Shown here: positions 1-5,311 of the stretch, piece by piece | How the letters are laid out: the number at the start of each line of letters is the position of its first letter | Numbering within the stretch: the stretch's first letter is position 1 | Source of the DNA: Chloroflexota bacterium | Lineage (GTDB): Bacteria; Chloroflexota; Limnocylindria; Limnocylindrales; CSP1-4 | Length of the DNA stretch: 6,006 nucleotides | Reading direction: 5' to 3' | NCBI GenBank assembly: GCA_021814735.1 | Contig: JAKAHX010000117.1 | Coordinates: forward strand, 1-6,006 | The notes under the pieces: model-generated | Told to the model about the DNA's origin: nothing | The model's database searches: none | What the model saw: only the letters and a program-made list of their open reading frames with translations | Program-made: the position numbers and the translations under genes

Positions 1-1
1 G

Positions 2-181
2 GTCGCGTTCGCCCTGCTGCTCGGCGGCCTGGTGCTGACGTTCTACTTCCCACGACGACGCGTCTGGGTCCGGATCCTGCCGGACCACGCGGACGTGGCA
101 CTCCTGGCCGACCGGTACGTGGATGCCCCGCGGGAGCTGCAGGAGCTGGTCCGGGATCTGCAGGGAGCGCCCGCCGGCTGA
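2..181 (+). CDS. resB: ResB-family cytochrome c biogenesis protein, C-terminal fragment
   Basis: This is the last 59 codons of a gene that begins left of the window; reading starts at base 2 and ends at TGA 179-181. The fragment opens with a hydrophobic stretch (ending LLLGGLVLTFYF), followed at once by the basic patch PRRRVWVRI and a soluble tail with RYVDAPRELQELV. A final membrane helix running into F-x-P-x-R-R-x-W-V-R, then a short helical tail, is how ResB/Ccs1 proteins end. Those proteins act with CcsA/ResC in the membrane to deliver and attach haem to c-type cytochromes (System II). The assignment rests on this short end only. Other polytopic proteins could have a similar tail, but the motif is fairly specific. 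Nothing visible downstream belongs to cytochrome maturation, so this looks like the end of that operon. Confidence 0.72.
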   Translation, partial: VAFALLLGGLVLTFYFPRRRVWVRILPDHADVALLADRYVDAPRELQELVRDLQGAPAG

Positions 182-220
182 CACGTGCGCCCCGGGACCG
201 GCTGACACGTGCGCCCCGGG
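174..220 (+). repeat. 24-bp tandem duplication across the resB stop codon
   Basis: Bases 174-196 and 198-220 are identical over 23 bases (they begin CCGGCTGACACGTGC and end CCCCGGG), separated by the single base A197, so the period is 24. The first copy contains the resB stop codon. The second copy repeats the TGA in the same frame, because 24 is a multiple of three. Each copy contains the palindromes CACGTG and CCCGGG. It looks like a replication-slippage duplication at the gene end. Whether it has a function is unknown. Confidence 0.85.
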
Positions 221-227
221 TCAGCCG
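199..227 (+). terminator. Hairpin after resB, possible terminator without a T tract
   Basis: CGGCTGAC (199-206) and GTCAGCCG (220-227) are perfect reverse complements: an 8-bp GC-rich stem with a 13-base loop. It sits 18 bases past the resB stop and about 47 bases before the next start. No T run follows, so a classical intrinsic terminator is not shown. T-less hairpins are, however, common candidate terminators in high-GC bacteria. The upstream duplicate (175-182) carries the same left arm and could pair instead. Confidence 0.4.
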
Positions 228-273
228 CTGGCCGGGCCGCCGGCGGGGCTGCCCGGCGTGAGAGGATGATCCC

Positions 274-1791
274 GTGCCGACGCTTCGACAGATCTGGCGG
301 GACGTGGTGCCGACGGCGACGTGGCTCTCGCCGGTGGACGGCGCGGCCCGCGCCGGCGCCCAGGGGGCCCCGGACCCCGAGATCGGCTGGGTCCGCGTGC
401 TGCGCGCCCGCGTCCCGGCACTGGAGGGGCTGGAGCCCGGGGACCTCGCGATCGTCCCCGAGCCCGCGCTGACCGCGCTCGTGGCGGGCGGCGCCGAGCC
501 CTCGGCGATCATCGCCGAGCTCGTGCGCGCCGGGGTCGCCGCGCTCCTGCTGGTCGGCGAGGGGTCTCCCGGGCCGAGCGCCGCCGCCCTCGTCGAAGCC
601 GCCCGTTCCCAGGCTATCCCGGCCCTCGCCCTCGAGGGAGGCGAACCGGCTGCGCTCGAGCGCTCGCTGGTCGGCTACCTGGTGAACCGACGTGCCGAGC
701 TCGATCGCAGGGCCGCGCAGGTGGATGCCACGGTGGAGCGGCTCGCGCTCGAGGACCGAGGGCTGGGGGCACTGGCCGGGGCCATCGGCGCGTCGCTGGC
801 ACGCGCGGTGGCCATCGAGGACGAGCGGGGGCTGGCCGTGGCGGTCCACGTTCCCGAGGGCAACTCCGAGGCCGCCGCCGCCGCGACGCGCTACCTGGCG
901 CAGCCGCGGCAGGTAGCGCTCCGTGTCCGCCTCCCCGGCGTGGGCACCCTGGCACTGCTGGGGCCGCAGCCGCCGAGCGAGCTGGATCGCGCCGTCGCCG
1001 ATCGCGTCGCCCCGCTGCTGGCACTGGAAATGGGCCGAGAGGCCGCCCGGCGGGCGCGCGGCGGCGCGCCGGACGCGCTGCCCTCCGACGGTCCGCCGTG
1101 GGTGGTGGTGATCGGGCGCCAGATCGTTCGCGGCGAGGACGTCCCGGCCGAGGAGCGGGCCCGCCGCCGCGATCGCCTGGTGCGCCTGGCGCCGGCACGC
1201 CGGCTGCTCCTCCGCGGCGACGTCACGAGCGTCGATTACCGGGTCGTCGCGGCCCTGGTGGACGACGATCCCCGCGGGGTGTCGCTCGCGTCGCGCATCG
1301 CCGACACGATCGGGCGGGACGTGGCCGTGTCGCGTCCGTTCGTGGACCCGGCGGAACGCTCGGCGGCGGAGGCGGAGGCGCGGGCCACCCTGGAGGCGGT
1401 GGAGGAGCTGCCGGGCCGGCCAGCTGGCTGGTCCGGGGACGCGAACGCCGCGACGGCGCCCAGGGTCGTGCTGGCCGAGCGGATCGCTGCCTACCGCCTG
1501 CTCGGCGAACTGCACAACCTTCCGAACGGCCCCCGTCTGGCCGCGGCGCTGCTCGCGCCGCTCCTCGTCGGTTCCCGCGCGGCGCAGCGGCGGCGGATCG
1601 CCACGCTGCGAGCGGTGCTGGACCACCCGGCAGGCTCCTCGGCCGCGCAGGCGCTGCGCGTCCACCGGAACACGCTGCAGTACCGCGTCGATCGGCTGGA
1701 GGCCCTGACCGGGTGGCACCTGGACGACCCCGACCTGCGCCTGGCGCTCGCCGTGGCCGTCAGAATTGTGCAGAATGACCAAGCAGACTAG
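274..1791 (+). CDS. PucR-family transcriptional regulator
   Basis: A 505-residue regulator with the PucR layout. Residues 1-135 match the PucR N-terminal (purine-catabolism regulator-like) domain: it opens MPTLRQIW, has VRVLRARVPALEGLEPGDLAI, and then an alternating alpha/beta region. Residues 138-165 form a charged helical linker. Residues 165-250 look like a GAF-type sensor (AVAIEDERGLAVAVHVPEG, then a strand pair ending TLALLG). Residues 440-500 are the PucR C-terminal helix-turn-helix: TLRAVLDHPAGSSAAQALRVHRNTLQYRV, then DRLEALTGWHLDDPDLRLAL. The GTG start at 274 is chosen because AGAGGA (261-266) lies seven bases upstream and the MPTLRQ opening is typical. Family members sense small metabolites, often nitrogen-related, and usually activate nearby genes. 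The neighbour here is glnA, 123 bp downstream on the same strand, so nitrogen control is plausible. The ligand cannot be read from the sequence. The last codons (aga att ... aat) are unusually AT-rich and overlap a repeated DNA motif. Confidence 0.88.
   Translation: MPTLRQIWRDVVPTATWLSPVDGAARAGAQGAPDPEIGWVRVLRARVPALEGLEPGDLAIVPEPALTALVAGGAEPSAIIAELVRAGVAALLLVGEGSPGPSAAALVEAARSQAIPALALEGGEPAALERSLVGYLVNRRAELDRRAAQVDATVERLALEDRGLGALAGAIGASLARAVAIEDERGLAVAVHVPEGNSEAAAAATRYLAQPRQVALRVRLPGVGTLALLGPQPPSELDRAVADRVAPLLALEMGREAARRARGGAPDALPSDGPPWVVVIGRQIVRGEDVPAEERARRRDRLVRLAPARRLLLRGDVTSVDYRVVAALVDDDPRGVSLASRIADTIGRDVAVSRPFVDPAERSAAEAEARATLEAVEELPGRPAGWSGDANAATAPRVVLAERIAAYRLLGELHNLPNGPRLAAALLAPLLVGSRAAQRRRIATLRAVLDHPAGSSAAQALRVHRNTLQYRVDRLEALTGWHLDDPDLRLALAVAVRIVQNDQAD
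1766..1785 (+). promoter_or_regulatory. Candidate operator, copy 1 (inside the 3' end of the PucR gene)
   Basis: TTGTGCAGAATGACCAAGCA matches 1851-1870 at 17 of 20 positions (TTGTGCAG-n2-TG-n-CCAAGCA). Both copies keep the partial dyad TTG-N11-CAA. This copy covers the last PucR codons, where GC content and codon choice depart from the rest of the gene, which is what a DNA-level constraint would produce. A role as a regulator binding site upstream of the glnA promoter is inferred from its position and repetition. Chance similarity is not excluded. Confidence 0.42.
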
Positions 1792-1836
1792 CCGCATCTC
1801 CGCCTGAGCGCCGGCACCGCCGCCGCACCCTGCCGA

Positions 1837-1842
1837 TACACT
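1837..1842 (+). promoter_or_regulatory. Possible -10 box of the glnA promoter
   Basis: TACACT in the context CGATACACTGTG keeps four of the six TATAAT bases, including the first T, the A at position 2 and the last T. It is one of few AT-containing stretches in the gap between the PucR gene and glnA. No convincing TTGACA-like box lies 16-18 bases upstream, so an activator-dependent promoter is possible. A start site near 1849 would put operator copy 2 (1851-1870) directly at the start of transcription. Confidence 0.3.
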
Positions 1843-1850
1843 GTGCCGTG

Positions 1851-1870
1851 TTGTGCAGGCTGCCCAAGCA
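1851..1870 (+). promoter_or_regulatory. Candidate operator, copy 2 (glnA leader)
   Basis: TTGTGCAGGCTGCCCAAGCA is the second copy of the motif at 1766-1785, 85 bp downstream (about eight helical turns) and in the same orientation. TTG-N11-CAA is kept. The copies lie on either side of the -10-like box at 1837, a layout suited to repression by looping, or to an activator site plus a repressor site. The binding protein is not known; the adjacent PucR regulator is the obvious candidate. No canonical GlnR, TnrA or NtcA site was recognised here. Confidence 0.42.
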
Positions 1871-1891
1871 TGGGTGGCAGAGCCTACCCAT
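1870..1891 (+). promoter_or_regulatory. Hairpin in the glnA 5' leader
   Basis: ATGGGTGG (1870-1877) pairs with CTACCCAT (1884-1891): six Watson-Crick pairs, one G-U pair and one closing G-C pair, leaving the six-base loop CAGAGC. It starts on the last base of operator copy 2 and ends eight bases before the GAGGAG ribosome binding site. It could act at the RNA level (mRNA stability or access to the ribosome binding site) or be a DNA dyad for a regulator. It matches no riboswitch class that I recognise. Confidence 0.4.
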
Positions 1892-1899
1892 CGCAGGTT

Positions 1900-1905
1900 G
1901 AGGAG
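1900..1905 (+). promoter_or_regulatory. Ribosome binding site that fixes the glnA start
   Basis: GAGGAG lies nine bases before ATG 1915. This supports the start at 1915 over the in-frame ATG at 1843, which would add 24 residues (MPCCAGC...) unlike any glutamine synthetase N-terminus and would run through the leader hairpin. Confidence 0.75.
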
Positions 1906-1914
1906 CGGGACGCG

Positions 1915-3297
1915 ATGACCATCGACGTGCGAAGCGACGACCCCCGGGCCGCGATCGAGGCGGCCGAGCAGCGCGGGATCCGCTTCGTCCAGCTGCAGTT
2001 CACGGACATCATCGGCGCCGTCAAGAGCGTGACCATCCCGCTGCACCAGCTCGCCGAGTCGCTGGAGCACGGGACCTGGTTCGACGGCAGTTCGATCGAG
2101 GGCTTCACCCGGATCGCCGAGAGCGACCAGTACCTGAAGCCGGACCTGCGCACCTTCGCCGAGATCCCCTGGCAGGCCGGCAACGGGAACGGGGGTCCCC
2201 TGGGCGGGCGCGGCACGGCACGCCTGATCTGCGACGTCTACACGCCCAAGGGCGAGCCGTTCGTGGGTGATCCTCGCCACGTCCTGCGACGGCAGATCGC
2301 GCGCGCGGAGCGGCTCGGCTACCGGTTCAACACCGGACCCGAGCTCGAGTTCTTCCTCTTCCGCCGCGACGATGACGGCGCCATCCGGCCCCTGCCGCAC
2401 GACCAGGCCGGGTACTTCGACTTCAGCACGGACCTGGCGCAGGAGGTGCGCCAGGACATGGTCAACGCGCTCGAGGCGTTCGGCATCACCGTCGAGGCGG
2501 CGCACCACGAGGTGGCGCCCGGCCAGCACGAGATCGACTTCGAGTACTCCGACGGGCTGCGCACCGCCGACAACGCGATCACGTTCCGTTTCACGCTCAA
2601 GGCCGTCGCGCAGATGCACGGCCTCTACGCGACGTTCATGCCGAAGCCGATCTTCGGGATCAACGGCTCGGGGATGCACACGCACCAGAGCCTCTACGAC
2701 GTGAAGGCGCAGCGGAACGCGTTTGCCGATCCCGCCAACAAGTACGGCCTCTCGGATCTCGCGCGGGCCTACATGGCGGGGATCCTCGCCCACGCGCGCG
2801 GCATGATCGCCGTGCTGGCTCCCCTGGTGAACTCGTACAAGCGCCTCGTCCCCGGATACGAGGCGCCCACCTACCTCACCTGGGGCCGGGTCAACCGCTC
2901 CGCGCTCATCCGGGTCCCCATGGTCTCGCCGGGCCGGAGCATCGAGGCGACGCGCATCGAGCTGCGCTGCCCGGACCCGTCGGCCAACCCGTACCTGGCG
3001 TTCGCGGTGATGCTGGCAGCCGGCCTCGACGGGATCGAGAAGGGGATGGAGCTCGCCGAGCCAGTCGAGGAAAGCCTCTACGAGATGGACGCCGCGCGGA
3101 TCGCGGAGCGGGGCATCCGGCAGCTGCCGGGCACCCTCGGCGAGGCCATCGACGAGCTGGAGGCGGACCCGGTGATCTGCGAGGCCCTGGGGGACCACGT
3201 GCTCAACCACTTCGTCGAGGCGAAGCGCGCCGAGTGGAACGAGTACCGCGGGCAGGTCACCTCCTGGGAGCTGGACCGCTACCTCGAGCAGTTCTGA
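1915..3297 (+). CDS. glnA: Type I glutamine synthetase
   Basis: A 460-residue cytoplasmic enzyme, forming a dodecamer in this family, that makes glutamine from glutamate, ammonia and ATP. The GS beta-grasp N-terminus spans about residues 15-105 and contains WFDGSSIEGF (D57 corresponds to the E. coli ammonium-site Asp50). Metal and glutamate ligands are visible in ELEFFLF (E143, E145) and HHEVAPGQHEID (E199, E206). The ATP signature KPIFGINGSGMHTHQS is at 244-259, the flap glutamate is E316 in NSYKRLVPGYEAP, and the arginine-rich NRSALIRVP and RIELRCPDPSANPYL follow. The length and the LPGTLGEAIDELEADP tail fit the shorter GSI-alpha group. The adenylylation motif NLYDLP of GSI-beta is replaced by SLYEMD (Y389), so GlnE control is unlikely. 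A Gly/Asn-rich loop after W86 (87-100) appears about eight residues longer than in the Bacillus enzyme as I recall it. Control is probably transcriptional, given the PucR gene upstream and the repeated motifs. Confidence 0.97.
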   Translation: MTIDVRSDDPRAAIEAAEQRGIRFVQLQFTDIIGAVKSVTIPLHQLAESLEHGTWFDGSSIEGFTRIAESDQYLKPDLRTFAEIPWQAGNGNGGPLGGRGTARLICDVYTPKGEPFVGDPRHVLRRQIARAERLGYRFNTGPELEFFLFRRDDDGAIRPLPHDQAGYFDFSTDLAQEVRQDMVNALEAFGITVEAAHHEVAPGQHEIDFEYSDGLRTADNAITFRFTLKAVAQMHGLYATFMPKPIFGINGSGMHTHQSLYDVKAQRNAFADPANKYGLSDLARAYMAGILAHARGMIAVLAPLVNSYKRLVPGYEAPTYLTWGRVNRSALIRVPMVSPGRSIEATRIELRCPDPSANPYLAFAVMLAAGLDGIEKGMELAEPVEESLYEMDAARIAERGIRQLPGTLGEAIDELEADPVICEALGDHVLNHFVEAKRAEWNEYRGQVTSWELDRYLEQF

Positions 3298-3327
3298 CCA
3301 ACGGGTCCGGTCCGACGGGGCGGTATG
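3298..3327. other. Convergent 30-bp gap between glnA and plsC
   Basis: Only 30 bases separate the two stop codons. The gap contains short GGTCC repeats but no stem of useful length and no T tract on either strand. No bidirectional terminator can be supported, so the converging transcripts may overlap. Confidence 0.6.
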
Positions 3328-4119
3328 TCAGCCGAAGCGGCCCCGGTATGACGCCGGGAGCAGCGAGGCGATCCGGCGCATGAGTTCCTCGCTCGCCGCA
3401 TCCAGCACGGCATGCCGCTCCGCCGCCCCGGACCGCCGCCCGTCCGCCCGGCCCCGTGGCTCCTCGGCGGGCCCGCCCGGTGCCTCGACGTCCGGCCCGA
3501 TGGAGAGGCGATACGGATCGCCGAAGCGAATGTGCACGGTCTTGCCCGGGTGCGGCAGGAGCGACCCGATCGGCCACAGCTCCTCCGTGCCCCAGATCGC
3601 CGCGGGAACGATCTCTGCGCCGCTGCGGACCGCCAGCAGCGCGACGCCCGGCTTCGGCTCACCGAGCGTCCCGGTCCGGCTGCGGGTGCCCTCGGGTGCC
3701 AGGCCCAGCCAGTCGCCGCCCGCGAGCACGTCGCGTGCCATCCGGTACGCCTCGCGATCCGGTCGGCCGCGCCGCACGGCGAACCCCCCGTAGTCCCGGA
3801 GCAGCAGGCCGAACACCGGGATCGACACCGCCTCCGCCTTGGCCATGTGCCGCACGCGGCGACCGTTCGCCCGGTGCACCACCACGGCGAGCAGCACCGG
3901 GTCCGCCCAGGACAGGTGGTTGCTGGCCAGGATGATCCCGGGCCGATCGGGCAGTCGATCGAGTCCCTCGACCACCAGGCGCACCCGCCACAGCACCATC
4001 AGGACCCGCACGCTGGCGTTGACCAGACGGAACGTAATCGTCACGGGGGGCGGCGCGGCCGGTCGGGCGGGCACGGGCTCCTCGGCGCCGGATCGCGGGT
4101 CCGCGGGCGCGGCGCTCAC
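3328..4119 (-). CDS. plsC: 1-acyl-sn-glycerol-3-phosphate acyltransferase (PlsC/LPLAT)
   Basis: A 263-residue protein predicted to acylate lysophosphatidate to phosphatidate at the inner face of the membrane. The four glycerophosphate acyltransferase blocks are present in order: NHLSWAD (H68 and D73, the catalytic H-x4-D), GGFAVRRG (111-118), PEGTRSRTG (142-150, substrate-binding EGTR) and VPAAIWG (171-177). A hydrophobic helix at about 33-50 fits membrane association. The tail (210-235) is Gly/Pro/Arg-rich and variable; the end is LLPASYRGRFG. The GTG start at 4119 is chosen because it overlaps the TGA of the upstream SDR gene (GTGA, 4119-4116), implying translational coupling. The first 25 residues are Ala/Pro-rich, and a GTG at 4044 (238 aa, starting VTITFRLVNA) would remove them, but it has no visible ribosome binding site. 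The same frame is open up to 5382, but that extension is antisense to the SDR gene and is not coding. The acyl donor (ACP, acyl-phosphate or CoA) is not evident. Confidence 0.88.
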   Translation of the reverse strand: MSAAPADPRSGAEEPVPARPAAPPPVTITFRLVNASVRVLMVLWRVRLVVEGLDRLPDRPGIILASNHLSWADPVLLAVVVHRANGRRVRHMAKAEAVSIPVFGLLLRDYGGFAVRRGRPDREAYRMARDVLAGGDWLGLAPEGTRSRTGTLGEPKPGVALLAVRSGAEIVPAAIWGTEELWPIGSLLPHPGKTVHIRFGDPYRLSIGPDVEAPGGPAEEPRGRADGRRSGAAERHAVLDAASEELMRRIASLLPASYRGRFG

Positions 4120-4952
4120 CCCTCGGCCTGCTTGCTGCCCATCAGTTCGCCGCCGTCCACGCCGATGGTGTTGCCGGTCATCCAGTAGAGCCGTGGGCTG
4201 GCGAGCGCCACGATCGCCTCGGCGACGTCCTCCGGCGTGGTCAGGCGGCCCGCCGGGTTGCGCTCGCGGGCGTACTGGAACAGCTCCTCGTGGCCGGGGA
4301 TGGCGCGCGACGCGCGCGTATCCGCGACCCCGGCCCGGATGGCATTGACGGTGATCCCGAAGGGGATCAGCTCCAGGGCCAGCTGTCGGCAGTGCGACTC
4401 GAGGGCGGCCTTGGCGGCGCTGACCGGGCCGTAGGTGGGCACCACCTTGACGGCTCCCTCGCTGGTCATTGCGAAGAGCCGGCTCCCCCGGGCGAACAGT
4501 CCGGCGTGGAAGAGGTCCCGCACCCAGTAGACCATCGAGTGCGCCATGACGTCCGCGGTCATCTCGAGCTGCCGCTGCGAGACCTCCTTGCGAGCGGGAT
4601 CGGTCGTGATGTACGAGAGCGTGACCCCGAAGGCCAGGGAGTGGAGGAAGACGGCCAGGTACGGGTCCGCACCGGCGGCGCGTCGCTCCTCGAAGAGCCG
4701 CGCGATCGCCTCGACCACGCCGTGGCGCTTCGCCTCGTCGGCTGCGTTCACGTTGTGGAACACCACGGGCACGCCGCTCGCCTCGATGGTCCGCCGTACC
4801 TCCTCGGCCGCGGCCAGTCCGCTGCGCATGTCCAGGTGGACGCCGATGATCCCGTATCCGTCGCGCGCGAGCGCGATCGCCGCGGCGGCGCCAAACCCGC
4901 TGCTCGAACCCAGGATCAACGCCCACCGCTCGCGTCGGTCGCTGTCGGACAT
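4116..4952 (-). CDS. SDR oxidoreductase resembling enoyl-ACP reductase (FabI/FabL-like)
   Basis: A 278-residue single-domain Rossmann reductase. The nucleotide-binding turn is GSSSGFG (15-21), followed by an acidic and a basic residue after the second strand (D41, R43). FLHSLAFG (102-109) resembles the VHSIAFA segment of FabI. The active-site region is TSEGAVKVVPTYGPVSAAK: Y174 and K181 are spaced Y-x6-K, as in FabI and FabL, not Y-x3-K as in ordinary SDRs. The C-terminal half (AGVADTRASRAIPGHEEL, RNPAGRLTTPEDVAEAI, MTGNTIGVDGGE) follows the FabL/FabI pattern of a substrate loop then TG-x-x-I-x-V-D-G-G. The likely reaction is NAD(P)H reduction of an enoyl-ACP or related acyl thioester, last step of fatty acid elongation. 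S164 lies where FabI usually has its second tyrosine, so substrate use may differ. ATG 4952 is preferred over ATG 4976 because of a strong GGAGG just upstream. It is coupled to plsC by a 4-base overlap. Confidence 0.82.
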   Translation of the reverse strand: MSDSDRRERWALILGSSSGFGAAAAIALARDGYGIIGVHLDMRSGLAAAEEVRRTIEASGVPVVFHNVNAADEAKRHGVVEAIARLFEERRAAGADPYLAVFLHSLAFGVTLSYITTDPARKEVSQRQLEMTADVMAHSMVYWVRDLFHAGLFARGSRLFAMTSEGAVKVVPTYGPVSAAKAALESHCRQLALELIPFGITVNAIRAGVADTRASRAIPGHEELFQYARERNPAGRLTTPEDVAEAIVALASPRLYWMTGNTIGVDGGELMGSKQAEG

Positions 4953-4957
4953 CCTTC

Positions 4958-4962
4958 CCTCC
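4958..4962 (-). promoter_or_regulatory. Ribosome binding site that fixes the SDR start
   Basis: Read on the minus strand, GGAGG at 4962-4958 lies five bases before ATG 4952. The alternative in-frame ATG at 4976 would place this sequence inside the coding region and add MDRQTEGR, residues with no counterpart expected before the first Rossmann strand. Confidence 0.75.
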
Positions 4963-4984
4963 GTCTGGCGGTCCATCCGGCCAG

Positions 4985-4990
4985 AGTGTA
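4985..4990 (-). promoter_or_regulatory. Possible -10 box of the SDR-plsC promoter
   Basis: On the minus strand TACACT (4990-4985), in the context GCTACACTCTGG, lies about 33 bases before ATG 4952. That would give a 5' leader of roughly 25 bases. It is the same hexamer as the -10 candidate before glnA, and again there is no clear -35 box. The support is weak but comes from two positions. Confidence 0.3.
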
Positions 4991-5128
4991 GCGGCGAGCG
5001 CCCGGGGGCTGGCCCACGTGCGTCGTCGATCCTCCGGGGATGGACGAGGCCGGGAGGGAGGCGGCCCGTCGGGGCGGGTGCCGACCGAGGGCTGCCACGA
5101 CGAGCACCGGCGGACCTGGCCCCGGCGC
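4991..5128. other. Non-coding part of the divergent control region
   Basis: The full gap between the divergent SDR and ROK starts is 359 bp (4953-5311). This stretch is GC-rich with no supported gene: the open frames crossing it lack family features and plausible ribosome binding sites. Apart from the palindrome CACGTG near 5015 I see no clear structure. Regulatory signals are concentrated on either side, at 4985-4990 and 5129-5184. Confidence 0.55.
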
Positions 5129-5149
5129 AATGTCCAGACTATTGACAAA
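5129..5149 (+). promoter_or_regulatory. Candidate ROK-repressor operator 1 (degenerate palindrome)
   Basis: AATGTCCA-gacta-TTGACAAA has the same 8-5-8 layout as the perfect palindrome at 5164-5184; one arm is imperfect. The core TGTCCA pairs with TTGACA at five of six positions. The right arm also reads TTGACA (5142-5147), a consensus -35 hexamer, although no good -10 box lies 17 bases after it. The centre is 35 bp from that of operator 2. Confidence 0.55.
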
Positions 5150-5154
5150 GCTCG

Positions 5155-5160
5155 TATCCT
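5155..5160 (+). promoter_or_regulatory. Possible -10 box of the ROK-gene promoter
   Basis: TATCCT lies between the two palindromes in a locally AT-rich stretch and keeps four of six consensus bases. The spacing to TTGACA 5142-5147 is too short, so the -35 region would be within operator 1 (around 5131-5136, weak). Transcription would start near 5167, inside operator 2, consistent with repression. This leaves a leader of about 145 bases before the ROK start. Confidence 0.3.
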
Positions 5161-5163
5161 CTG

Positions 5164-5184
5164 TTTGTCCAGTGGATGGACAAA
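5164..5184 (+). promoter_or_regulatory. Candidate ROK-repressor operator 2 (perfect palindrome)
   Basis: TTTGTCCA (5164-5171) and TGGACAAA (5177-5184) are perfect reverse complements around the five-base spacer GTGGA. An AT-rich palindrome of about 20 bp just upstream of a ROK regulator gene is the normal place for its operator; known ROK operators also have TTTG/CAAA-like arms. Binding by the product of the gene at 5312 is inferred. The site is also upstream of the divergent SDR-plsC pair, but over 200 bp from it. Confidence 0.68.
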
Positions 5185-5311
5185 GTTGGCCGGGCAGGAT
5201 CGACCGCCTGCGGACAGGGGGGCCGGTGCGGCGGACGTGCTGGGGGAGCGTGCCTGTCGCATGCCGGCGGCCCTGGACCGGCGACGAGGGAGAGGGGACG
5301 GAACGACCGCG

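Noticed and set aside
237..246. Perfect 10-bp palindrome CCGCCGGCGG before the PucR gene
   Set aside because: Short self-complementary GC runs are frequent at this base composition, and nothing in its position relative to a promoter supports an operator role.
1843..1914. Upstream ATG giving glutamine synthetase 24 extra residues
   Set aside because: The extension crosses the candidate operator and leader hairpin, has no matching ribosome binding site, and is unlike known GS N-termini. ATG 1915 has GAGGAG at good spacing.
43..3210. A 1055-codon open frame on the minus strand opposite the PucR gene and glnA
   Set aside because: It is exactly antisense to two well-supported genes, has a composition dominated by Arg, Gly, Ala and His with no family motifs, and is expected when high third-position GC removes stops from the opposite strand.
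5142..5170. Consensus -35 TTGACA with a -10 box 17 bases downstream
   Set aside because: The hexamer at the expected -10 position is TTGTCC, a poor match that belongs to the palindrome. TTGACA is better explained as an operator arm, though dual use is not excluded.
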